Assembly (NCBI GenBank): GCA_018903015.1
Contig: JAHIPR010000027.1
Coordinates: 1 to 5,724 of the forward strand
Reading direction: 5' to 3'
Source of the DNA: a bacterium
GTDB taxonomy: Bacteria; Atribacterota; JS1; SB-45; 34-128
DNA length: 5,724 bases
The notes beneath the pieces were generated by a model. The model made no database searches. It had not been told where the DNA came from and saw only the letters and a program-made list of their open reading frames with translations. This document shows positions 1-5,614 of the stretch, one piece after another (position 1 is the first letter of the stretch; each line of letters opens with the position of its first letter). The position numbers and the translations under genes are program-made.

Positions 1-771
1 AAAACAAGGAGGCTAACTGAAAAACCCTTTGGGCTTAATATTATGCTCTTAAATCCCAATGCTGATGAAATTGCCCGCATAGCTGTCGATGAAGGAGTAA
101 AAGTAGTAATTACCGGAGCAGGAAACCCCGGTAAATATGTAGAAATGTGGAAAGAAAATAATATTTTGGTATTTCCGGTGGTTCCTTCAGTTGCTCTAGC
201 CGTGCGAATGGAAAGAGCAGGGGCAGATGCAGTGATTGCAGAAGGCGGTGAAGCCGGAGGACATGTGGGAGAATTAACTACCATGTCTCTTATCCCCCAG
301 GTAACAGATGCAATAAATATTCCGGTTCTGGCTGCCGGAGGAATTGCCGATGGTCGCGGTTTAGCAGCTGCCTGGATGTTAGGAGCTTCAGGGATTCAAA
401 TAGGTACGAGATTTCTGGTGGCTTATGAATGCAATGTTCATAAGAATTATAAGCAAAAGATACTTGCTGCCAAAGACACCAGCACAATAGTGACCGGAAG
501 GCCAACCGGTCACCCGGTTAGGATAATAAAAAATAGGTTGGCAAGGGATTTCCAACAACTGGAAAAAAGAAATGCATCTTTAGAAGAATATGAAGAATTA
601 GGAAAAGGTTCGCTTTATCGATCTGCCCGAGAAGGAGATATGGATTATGGTTCGATAATGGCCGGGCAGTCAGCCGGTCTGGTGAAAAAAGAGCAAAGCT
701 GCAAAGAAATAATTGAAGAAATATTTTTAGAAGCGGAGAAAATAATTGCAGAAAAAAGTAAATTAATTTAG
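1..771 (+). CDS. fabK: FabK-type enoyl-[ACP] reductase II (FMN), 5' end missing
   Basis: Cytosolic flavin enzyme that performs the last reduction of each fatty acid elongation round, trans-2-enoyl-ACP to acyl-ACP, using NAD(P)H and FMN. The reading frame is open from base 1. The ATG at 43 is internal, because the codons before it (LTEKPFGLNI) match the conserved FabK segment LTDKPFGVNI. Compared from memory with Streptococcus pneumoniae FabK, about 56 N-terminal residues, including the first FMN-contacting loop, lie upstream, so the full protein would be about 312 aa, normal for the family. Visible motifs are TGAGNPGKY, VVPSVALAVRMERAGADAV, the EAGGHVGE loop with the catalytic-type histidine at nt 262-264, the phosphate-binding AAGGIADGRG, and GIQIGTRFLVA. 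The C-terminal SIMAGQSAGLV segment is also typical. A bifurcating or otherwise specialised FabK paralogue cannot be excluded, but FabK proper is much more likely than nitronate monooxygenase. It probably shares an operon with the next gene, 89 bp downstream. Confidence 0.93.
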   Translation, partial: KTRRLTEKPFGLNIMLLNPNADEIARIAVDEGVKVVITGAGNPGKYVEMWKENNILVFPVVPSVALAVRMERAGADAVIAEGGEAGGHVGELTTMSLIPQVTDAINIPVLAAGGIADGRGLAAAWMLGASGIQIGTRFLVAYECNVHKNYKQKILAAKDTSTIVTGRPTGHPVRIIKNRLARDFQQLEKRNASLEEYEELGKGSLYRSAREGDMDYGSIMAGQSAGLVKKEQSCKEIIEEIFLEAEKIIAEKSKLI

Positions 772-774
772 CAA

Positions 775-857
775 TATTTTATCGATATTAAGAAGCACTT
801 TATAGGTAAGGAATGCGGTATTGATTTTATTAAATCATTATCTGCAAAGGAGTTATA
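775..857 (+). pseudogene. Short remnant of a second fabF (3-oxoacyl-ACP synthase N-terminal part)
   Basis: The 89-bp gap after fabK is not neutral spacer. Bases 814-839 match fabF bases 3319-3344 at 25 of 26 positions. Both copies read CGIDFIKS in the same relative frame (FabF residues 32-39). Similarity continues weakly on both sides: the remnant frame reads YFIDIKKHFIGKE before the match and LSAKELYR after it, against FWENVKKGK and FDTSEFK in FabF. There is no start codon of its own. The frame sits directly behind the fabK stop and ends in a TGA overlapping the next gene's ATG. The AAAGGAG ribosome site of the next gene (846-852) lies at the 3' end of the remnant, so the rest of this fabF copy was apparently removed by a deletion ending near 840-846. 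Origin by duplication is inferred; the match itself is seen directly. Confidence 0.6.
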
Positions 858-860
858 CAG

Positions 861-1967
861 ATGAATTTTAAAAAAATTCCTAAATTAAAAATAGGTAATT
901 TAGAGGTGAAAATTCCCATTATTCAAGGGGGAATGGCTGTGGGAATCTCTTTATCAGGTTTAGCGTCTGCTGTGGCAAATGCAGGGGGTATCGGAGTTAT
1001 CGGAACTGCCGGGATAGGCATGCTTGAATCTGACTTTGGGAAAAATTTTACTGAAGCGAACAAAAGGGCTTTACGCAAAGTAATAAGAAAAGCCAAGGAG
1101 ATGACCAAGGGTATTATTGGGGTAAATATAATGGCTGCTCTTTCGGATTTTTATGATATGGTCAAGATTGTAGTAGAAGAAAAGGCAGATTTAGTATTTA
1201 TTGGAGCAGGTTTACCCTTAAGAGGTCTGGAAGTGCTGGTGCCAGATAAATTAAAAAAAGTTAAAACTAAAGTTGTTCCCATTGTGTCATCTTCTCGGGC
1301 TGCAAAAATTATATTTCAATACTGGGAGAAAAATTATAAACACGTGCCTGATGCTGTCGTTGTTGAAGGACCTTTAGCCGGCGGACACCTGGGTTTTAAG
1401 AAAGAACAGATTAATAACCCGGATTTTACTTTAGAGAAAATATTGCCTGAAGTGATTTCCGTGATAAAACCTTACGAAAACGAATTTGATAAGAAAATTC
1501 CAATAATTGCCGCAGGTGGTATATATACTGGTGCAGATATTTACAAATATATTCAGTTAGGAGCTCAGGGAGTGCAGATGGCTACCAGATTTGTGGCTAC
1601 TCATGAATGCGATGCTTCTATCAAATTTAAAGAAGCTTATTTAAAATGTCAAAAAGATGACTTCATGATCATTGATAGTCCGGTTGGATTACCGGGAAGG
1701 GCAATAAAGAACAAATTCCTGGAAGAGGTTTCATCCGGGGTTAGAAAACCTTTTAAGTGTCCCTGGAAATGTTTAAAGACTTGTAATTTTAAAAAAGCAC
1801 CTTACTGTATCGCCCTTGCCCTAACTAATGCCCAACAAGGAAAATTTGACTGCGGATTTGCTTTTGCAGGAAGCAATGCTTATCGCGTGGATAAGATTAT
1901 TTCAGTTAAGGAACTTATAGAAAATTTATCAGAAGAATATGAAAAAGCTTCATATAATAATTATTGA
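861..1967 (+). CDS. Nitronate monooxygenase/FabK-superfamily FMN protein with C-terminal cysteine cluster
   Basis: A 368-aa flavin TIM-barrel protein homologous to FabK and class I nitronate monooxygenase. The ATG is preceded by AAAGGAG (846-852) at 8-nt spacing. Motifs in order: the FMN-site loop IPIIQGGMAVGIS near residues 19-31, IGVNIMAAL near 90, EGPLAGGHLGF with the catalytic-type histidine at 176, AAGGIYTGADIY, and GVQMATRFVATHEC, which is the phosphate-binding end of the barrel. It is about 50 residues longer than FabK. The extra C-terminal part carries C300, C304, C308 and C316 (C-x3-C-x3-C-x7-C), then a GFAFAGSNAYRVDKI tail. Automatic annotation would say nitronate monooxygenase or 2-nitropropane dioxygenase. 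That reaction needs oxygen and is doubtful next to fab genes in a probable anaerobe. A reductase acting on acyl thioesters is plausible but unproven. A decayed second copy lies at 4483-4688. Confidence 0.85.
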   Translation: MNFKKIPKLKIGNLEVKIPIIQGGMAVGISLSGLASAVANAGGIGVIGTAGIGMLESDFGKNFTEANKRALRKVIRKAKEMTKGIIGVNIMAALSDFYDMVKIVVEEKADLVFIGAGLPLRGLEVLVPDKLKKVKTKVVPIVSSSRAAKIIFQYWEKNYKHVPDAVVVEGPLAGGHLGFKKEQINNPDFTLEKILPEVISVIKPYENEFDKKIPIIAAGGIYTGADIYKYIQLGAQGVQMATRFVATHECDASIKFKEAYLKCQKDDFMIIDSPVGLPGRAIKNKFLEEVSSGVRKPFKCPWKCLKTCNFKKAPYCIALALTNAQQGKFDCGFAFAGSNAYRVDKIISVKELIENLSEEYEKASYNNY

Positions 1968-1978
1968 TTAATTCCTGC
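1808..1978 (+). repeat. Direct repeat, copy 1 (mate at 4520-4688)
   Basis: The last 160 bases of the 861-1967 gene plus 11 bases after its stop recur in direct orientation at 4520-4688. By hand alignment there are about 13 mismatches and one 2-nt gap, about 92 % identity. Homology stops abruptly at 1978/4688, beyond the stop codon, so this is DNA-level duplication rather than protein conservation alone. The pair brackets fabH and fabF. Confidence 0.9.
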
Positions 1979-2001
1979 TTGAGGAAATATCTTTTTTCTT
2001 T
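1972..2001 (+). terminator. Weak intrinsic terminator candidate after the NMO-like gene
   Basis: TTCCT (1972-1976) and AGGAA (1982-1986) can form a 5-bp stem with a 5-nt GCTTG loop. It is followed at 1991-2001 by a T-rich run, six Ts, C, four Ts. The stem is short and A/T-rich, so termination would be partial. It fits a transcription boundary before the promoter at 2063-2091. The right half of the hairpin lies just past the repeat breakpoint, so the decayed copy at 4483-4688 has lost it. Confidence 0.35.
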
Positions 2002-2062
2002 TCAATCATCTTCATTATATTCAAATTATTATATATTTACCCCAAAAATCTTTCTAAAAACA

Positions 2063-2091
2063 TTGACAAAAAATGGATTATTATGTATACT
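2063..2091 (+). promoter_or_regulatory. Sigma-70/SigA-type promoter for fabH-fabF
   Basis: A perfect -35 TTGACA (2063-2068) and a -10 TATACT (2086-2091) are separated by exactly 17 bp. Transcription would start near 2098, giving a leader of about 100 nt before the fabH ATG. This is the best promoter match in the window and indicates that fabH-fabF can be transcribed independently of fabK and the NMO-like gene. Confidence 0.75.
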
Positions 2092-2099
2092 TGCTTTTA

Positions 2100-2140
2100 A
2101 TAATAGCTCATAATAGCAGTTAATAAATAGATTGGCTATT
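2100..2140 (+). promoter_or_regulatory. Direct and inverted short repeats in the fabH leader
   Basis: ATAATAGC occurs at 2100-2107 and again at 2110-2117, a 10-bp period at the predicted transcription start. GCTATT at 2135-2140 is complementary to AATAGC in either copy (2102-2107 or 2112-2117), so two alternative 6-bp stems are possible in the leader RNA. The location suits an operator or leader structure. No known fatty-acid regulator consensus is clearly met and the repeats are AT-rich, so the role is uncertain. Confidence 0.25.
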
Positions 2141-2196
2141 TGTGAAGTATTAGAAACTTTATTTTTGTAGATAAAGAATTATTTAAGGAAGGTAAT

Positions 2197-3180
2197 ATGG
2201 TTTATTCAAAAATAATTAGCACAGGTGCTTATGTACCCCAGAGAATTGTAAAAAATGAAGAGCTTTCAAAAATGATAGAGACTAGCGATGAGTGGATTAC
2301 CTCCCGAACAGGTATAAAGCAAAGAAGAGTCTCTACCGGAGAGAAGACCTATCAGATAGCCGCAAAAGCAGCAACAGAAGCAATCAAAAATGCTGGTATA
2401 GACAAAGAAGAGATCGACATGATTATATTAGCTACAATAACCCCCGATTTTTTTATGCCTTCAACTGCTAATCTTGTTCAGGCAGAATTAGGATTAGTTG
2501 ATATTCCCAGCTTTGATATAGCAGCAGGTTGCACTGGTTTTGTTTACGGATTACAGATAGCCGATCAATTTATCAGATCAAAAGAAAGTAAAACAATTCT
2601 GGTAATAGGAGCAGAAGTTTTATCAAAAGTTATTGATTGGTCTGATCGGAATACATGTGTGCTTTTTGGAGATGGAGCCGGGGCAGTAATTTTAAAGAGT
2701 TCTAACCAAGAGGGTATTATTTGTACTTATACTGGTTCTCAAGGAGATTTACAGGAGTCTCTCACTCTTCCGGCAGTTCCCTTAAAAAATCCTTTTTTAC
2801 ACCTTCAAAATAATAATGGAAAACCTAGCAATATATCTATGAATGGAAAAGAAGTATTTCAATTTGCTACCAGAATAATGATAAAAAGTATTTCCCAGGT
2901 TTTAAAAAAGTCTAATCTTTCTATAGATGATATTGATTATATTATTCCCCATCAAGCTAATATTCGCATTATTGATCATGTAGTCCGGGAATTAAAGATT
3001 GAACGAGAAAAATTCATTATTAATTTAGACCGTTTTGGGAATACTTCTTCTGCCAGTATTCCCCTTGCTTTAGATGAAGCCCATAAGAAAAAAATATTTT
3101 GCCCGGGGAATCGGGTAATAATGGTTGCCTTTGGCGGTGGATTAACTTGGGGAGCTGTATTATCAAACTGGACAATGTAG
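2197..3180 (+). CDS. fabH: 3-oxoacyl-[ACP] synthase III (KAS III)
   Basis: Initiates type II fatty acid synthesis in the cytosol by condensing an acyl-CoA primer with malonyl-ACP. The 327-aa length is standard. The thiolase-fold catalytic triad is complete: C112 in AAGCTGF, H252 in PHQANIRI and N282 in GNTSSASIP. Other family marks are the N-terminal TGAYVPQRIVKNEEL, SDEWITSRTGIKQRR, LFGDGAGAVIL and the C-terminal GGGLTWGAVL. The ATG at 2197 follows AAGGAAGG (2185-2192) and begins at the usual family position. It is the first gene behind the promoter at 2063-2091 and lies 45 bp before fabF, so the two are probably co-transcribed. Primer preference (acetyl versus branched) cannot be read from the sequence. 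The absence of fabD, fabG and acpP between fabH and fabF differs from many low-GC fab operons. Confidence 0.96.
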   Translation: MVYSKIISTGAYVPQRIVKNEELSKMIETSDEWITSRTGIKQRRVSTGEKTYQIAAKAATEAIKNAGIDKEEIDMIILATITPDFFMPSTANLVQAELGLVDIPSFDIAAGCTGFVYGLQIADQFIRSKESKTILVIGAEVLSKVIDWSDRNTCVLFGDGAGAVILKSSNQEGIICTYTGSQGDLQESLTLPAVPLKNPFLHLQNNNGKPSNISMNGKEVFQFATRIMIKSISQVLKKSNLSIDDIDYIIPHQANIRIIDHVVRELKIEREKFIINLDRFGNTSSASIPLALDEAHKKKIFCPGNRVIMVAFGGGLTWGAVLSNWTM

Positions 3181-3209
3181 CTCAAATATTAATAGAAGAC
3201 TAGCAATAC

Positions 3210-3217
3210 AAGGAGGG
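3210..3217 (+). promoter_or_regulatory. Strong ribosome binding site fixing the TTG start of fabF
   Basis: AAGGAGGG is close to a full anti-16S match. It leaves 8 nt before TTG at 3226. No ATG or GTG is available at the conserved FabF N-terminus (KNRVVITGMG), so this site supports TTG initiation. Confidence 0.85.
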
Positions 3218-3225
3218 TAAAGGAT

Positions 3226-4464
3226 TTGAAAAATAGAGTTGTTATAACCGGAATGGGGGCAATTACTCCCATAGGTAATAATGTTAAAACTTTCTGGGAA
3301 AATGTAAAAAAAGGTAAATGCGGAATTGATTTTATTAAATCATTTGATACCTCCGAATTTAAGGTGAAAATAGCTGCAGAAATTAAAAATTTCAATCCTG
3401 CTGATGTTTTGGATTCTAAGGAATTAAAAAGGATGGATAAGTTCACCCAGATGGGGATAGTAGCTGCAAATGAGGCAGTGGATGATGCAGGATTAAGCAA
3501 TGAGGGCGATTCCCGAGAAAATTGGGGAGTTGTTTTAGGCACCGGTATAGGGGGCTTTACTACTATTGAAAAAGAAAATCGAAAAATTATCGAAAAAGGG
3601 CCGGGGCGCGTATCTCCTTTTTTTATCCCTATGGCTCTTTGCAATATTGCTGCAGCAAATATTGCTATTAAATTTGGAATAAAAGGGATATGTGATACTG
3701 TAATAACTGCCTGTGCTTCCGGTACATCGTCCATTGGGAATGCTTATCGTATTTTACAGCAGGATCAAGCGGATTTAATTATTACCGGCGGTTCTGAGGC
3801 AGCAATGACTCCACTGGCATTAGCCGGATTTACCTCGATGGGAGCTTTGTGTACTCACAACAAAGCGGAACAAGCTTCCATTCCCTTTGATATACGAAGA
3901 ACCGGGTTTGTAATGGGAGAAGGAGCCGGTATAATGATTTTAGAAACATTAGAGCATGCTCAAAAAAGAGGAGCAAATATTTATGCTGAGGTAGTAGGAT
4001 ATGGGACTACCTGTGATGCTTACCACATAACTGCTCCTGCACCCGGAGGGAATGGCGGAGCAAGAGCAATGAAAATGGCTATTAATGATTCAGGTATCAA
4101 TGAAGAACAGATATCTTACATCAATGCTCATGGAACCAGCACTCCTTATAATGATAAATGCGAAACCGAAGCAATAAAAACGGTATTTGGCGAAAAGGCA
4201 TATGATATTCCGATAAGTTCTACCAAGTCAATGACCGGGCATATGCTTGGCGCTTCGGGGGCAGCAGAAGCCATTGTCTGTATTAAAGCCATGCAGGAAA
4301 GTTTTATTCCTCCTACCATAGGGCTGCAAGAGCAAGATCCGGAATGTGATCTGGATTATGTCCCACTTCAAGGAAGGAATCAGAATTTACAATATACTCT
4401 TTCCAATTCATTTGGATTTGGCGGGCAAAATGCCAGCATACTATTTAAAAAATGGGAAGAATAA
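3226..4464 (+). CDS. fabF: 3-oxoacyl-[ACP] synthase II (KAS II)
   Basis: Elongating condensing enzyme: joins acyl-ACP and malonyl-ACP to give 3-oxoacyl-ACP, in the cytosol. The 412-aa length is standard. The catalytic residues are C163 in TACASGTSSIG, H302 in NAHGTSTPYND and H339 in SMTGHMLGASG, almost the same numbering as Escherichia coli FabF (C163, H303, H340). The C-terminal NSFGFGGQNASI motif is intact. It starts at TTG, supported by the strong AAGGAGGG site at 3210-3217 and by the conserved MKNRVVITGMGAITPIG opening. It is the second gene of the fabH-fabF pair. A 26-bp piece of its 5' part (3319-3344) recurs with one mismatch in the fabK-NMO gap at 814-839, evidence of a lost second fabF. 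The stop is only 18 bp before the ATG of the decayed NMO-like copy, so that gene was probably the third member of this operon. Confidence 0.96.
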   Translation: MKNRVVITGMGAITPIGNNVKTFWENVKKGKCGIDFIKSFDTSEFKVKIAAEIKNFNPADVLDSKELKRMDKFTQMGIVAANEAVDDAGLSNEGDSRENWGVVLGTGIGGFTTIEKENRKIIEKGPGRVSPFFIPMALCNIAAANIAIKFGIKGICDTVITACASGTSSIGNAYRILQQDQADLIITGGSEAAMTPLALAGFTSMGALCTHNKAEQASIPFDIRRTGFVMGEGAGIMILETLEHAQKRGANIYAEVVGYGTTCDAYHITAPAPGGNGGARAMKMAINDSGINEEQISYINAHGTSTPYNDKCETEAIKTVFGEKAYDIPISSTKSMTGHMLGASGAAEAIVCIKAMQESFIPPTIGLQEQDPECDLDYVPLQGRNQNLQYTLSNSFGFGGQNASILFKKWEE

Positions 4465-4482
4465 GGGAATAAGGAAATATAG

Positions 4483-4688
4483 ATGAATTTCAAAAATATT
4501 GCCTGAAGTGATTTCCGTCTATCGTCCTTGTCCTAACTAATACCCAACAAGGAAAACTTGAAGATGGATTTGCTTTTGCAGGAAGCAATGCTTATCGCGT
4601 GGATAAGCTTATTTCTGTTAAGGAACTTATAGCAAATCTATCAGAAGAATATGAAAGCTTCATGTAATAATTATTGATTAATTCCTGC
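4483..4688 (+). pseudogene. Collapsed second copy of the NMO-like gene (two internal deletions)
   Basis: Three blocks of the 861-1967 gene are joined here. Block 1, 4483-4496, matches 861-874, including ATG, and a purine-rich AAGGAAATATAG stretch upstream resembles the other copy's start region. Block 2, about 4493-4518, matches 1437-1462 without mismatch. Block 3, 4520-4688, matches 1808-1978 at about 92 %. About 566 bp and 345 bp are missing between blocks. The first junction lies in an A-run present at both ends, which suggests slippage or microhomology. Translation from the ATG stops after seven codons (MNFKNIA). The tail frame from 4518 is still open and reads TNTQQGKLEDGFAFAGSNAYRV in overlapping pieces up to a TAA at 4666-4668, shifted by a 2-nt loss. 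The flavin barrel, the active-site histidine and the cysteine cluster are gone. Substitutions such as LED for FDC suggest a diverged paralogue before decay. Confidence 0.9.
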
Positions 4689-4798
4689 CATCCCCCCCTC
4701 AAAGCTATAATAAACTCCCTAGGTGACGCCAGAGAAAATTCCATAGTTATATGTTAAAATTATAGATAAAAAATAAAATAAAGAGGTATAATGTTGCT
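4689..4798 (+). other. Non-coding gap with weak extended -10 and an orphan ribosome site
   Basis: No gene is visible. The stretch begins at the repeat breakpoint with a run of seven Cs (4692-4698). An extended -10 candidate TGTTAAAAT (4752-4760) has no good -35, so a promoter for the peptidase gene is only tentative. AAGAGG (4781-4786) followed 4 nt later by ATG at 4791 looks like a translation start, but the frame it opens ends after 19 codons (stop 4848-4850). Confidence 0.3.
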
Positions 4799-4880
4799 AT
4801 TAGGTTTTATCCTAATGACAGGCGAGACACTTGTCCTACGTTTTGAGTAGAGCTTACTTATTATATCTACAGGGGGACAG
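4799..4880 (+). repeat. Palindromic segment, possible REP/MITE-like insertion
   Basis: ATTAGG (4799-4804) and CCTAAT (4811-4816) form a perfect 6-bp stem with a 6-nt loop. CTAC (4836-4839) pairs with GTAG (4847-4850), which can also pair with CTAC at 4867-4870. TGTCC (4832-4836) is inverted as GGACA (4875-4879), giving imperfect ends of the type TTGTCCTAC versus CTACAGGGGGACAG. Small REP-like elements often have this structure, but no second copy lies in the window, so element status is a guess. It covers the place where the next gene should start. Confidence 0.3.
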
Positions 4881-5553
4881 AATCATAAAAATTAAAAAGA
4901 TAATACGTTCAAAGAGAAAAAGTATTGCTATGTATATAAATAATGATGCCGCATTAATAGTAAGGGCGCCTTTTAATACCAGCGAAGAAATTATAAATAA
5001 AGTTGTTTTAAAACATAAGGAAAGGTTGGAGAAAACACAAAAAGAAGTTCAATTAAGAAATTTAAAATTTAAGAAAAAAGAATTTATAAGTGGAGAAAGC
5101 TTCCTTTATCTGGGGAATTATTACCATTTAAAGTTAGTGAATAATCGAGAAATTCTATTGGATTTTAAAAACGAATTTTTGCTTTCAAAAAAATATTTAT
5201 CCTACGCGAAGAATATTTTTATTATTTGGTATAAGAGAAGAGCATATGAAACCATATCCCAGAGGGTTAGATTATATGCGCAAAAAAGGGGATTCGAATA
5301 TAATAAAATAAATATCACTCATGCACAAAAGAGATGGGGTTCTTGCTCTCACCAAGGCAATTTAAGTTTTTCCTGGAGATTAATTATGGTTCCTTTACCT
5401 ATCATAGATTCTGTTGTAGTTCATGAGCTCGTGCATCTTGAAGTGAAAAATCATTCAAAAGCATTTTGGAATAAAGTGGGAATCTTAGACCCCAAATACA
5501 AAGAACATAAAGAATGGCTAAAGAATAATGGATATTTATTGAGGTTGGGGTAA
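4831..5553 (+). CDS. YgjP-like zinc metallopeptidase (DUF45 family), start uncertain
   Basis: Member of the YgjP/DUF45 family of gluzincin-like metalloproteins. Substrate and role are not established, and it is predicted cytosolic with no signal peptide. Zinc-site residues are visible: HELVH at 198-202 and the third ligand H208 in NHSKAFW. The family motif RWGSCS (W169-S173) precedes them. The SKRKSIAMYI opening, from residue 27, is where homologues normally begin within a few residues. The TTG at 4831 is the farthest-upstream usable start, with TTG at 4843 an alternative. Neither has a convincing ribosome site, and residues 1-17 (SYVLSRAYLLYLQGD) fall in a palindromic segment, so they may not be native protein. 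From 4846 to 4929 the frame has only ATA, ATC or ATT codons as possible starts; the next ATG is at 4930. The body of the protein is intact. The radical SAM gene begins 61 bp downstream with no terminator between, so co-transcription is likely. Confidence 0.85.
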   Translation: MSYVLSRAYLLYLQGDRIIKIKKIIRSKRKSIAMYINNDAALIVRAPFNTSEEIINKVVLKHKERLEKTQKEVQLRNLKFKKKEFISGESFLYLGNYYHLKLVNNREILLDFKNEFLLSKKYLSYAKNIFIIWYKRRAYETISQRVRLYAQKRGFEYNKINITHAQKRWGSCSHQGNLSFSWRLIMVPLPIIDSVVVHELVHLEVKNHSKAFWNKVGILDPKYKEHKEWLKNNGYLLRLG

Positions 5554-5614
5554 GAAGTGGATGCAGAATATGAAGGTTATGGAAATTTTAATGATTGAGC
5601 GAAGGAGATATTAG

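Noticed and set aside
861..1967. Firm assignment of the 368-aa protein as nitronate monooxygenase
   Set aside because: The fold and histidine are shared with FabK, the gene sits among fab genes, and the cysteine-rich extension is not part of characterised nitronate monooxygenases. Only a superfamily-level call is supported.
2142..2160. FapR-like operator (AGTATTAGAAACTTTA region) upstream of fabH
   Set aside because: Only a loose fit to the TTAGTACC-type palindrome and the two half-sites do not match each other well.
3189..3734. Long antisense open frame of 181 codons opposite the fabF 5' half
   Set aside because: It has no family resemblance and no ribosome site, and its composition is the mirror of a conserved fabF coding frame. 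The shorter antisense frames opposite fabK (290-505), the NMO-like gene (923-1108) and the fabH end (2976-3185) are dismissed for the same reason.
4791..4850. Small 19-codon frame with a ribosome site upstream of the peptidase
   Set aside because: Too short, low complexity (MLLLGFILM start) and overlapping hairpins. It is better explained as the displaced start of the peptidase gene or chance.
5561..5614. Short frame between the peptidase and the YgiQ-like gene
   Set aside because: 17 codons, no good ribosome site, no recognisable motif; it ends on the base before the YgiQ ATG by chance.
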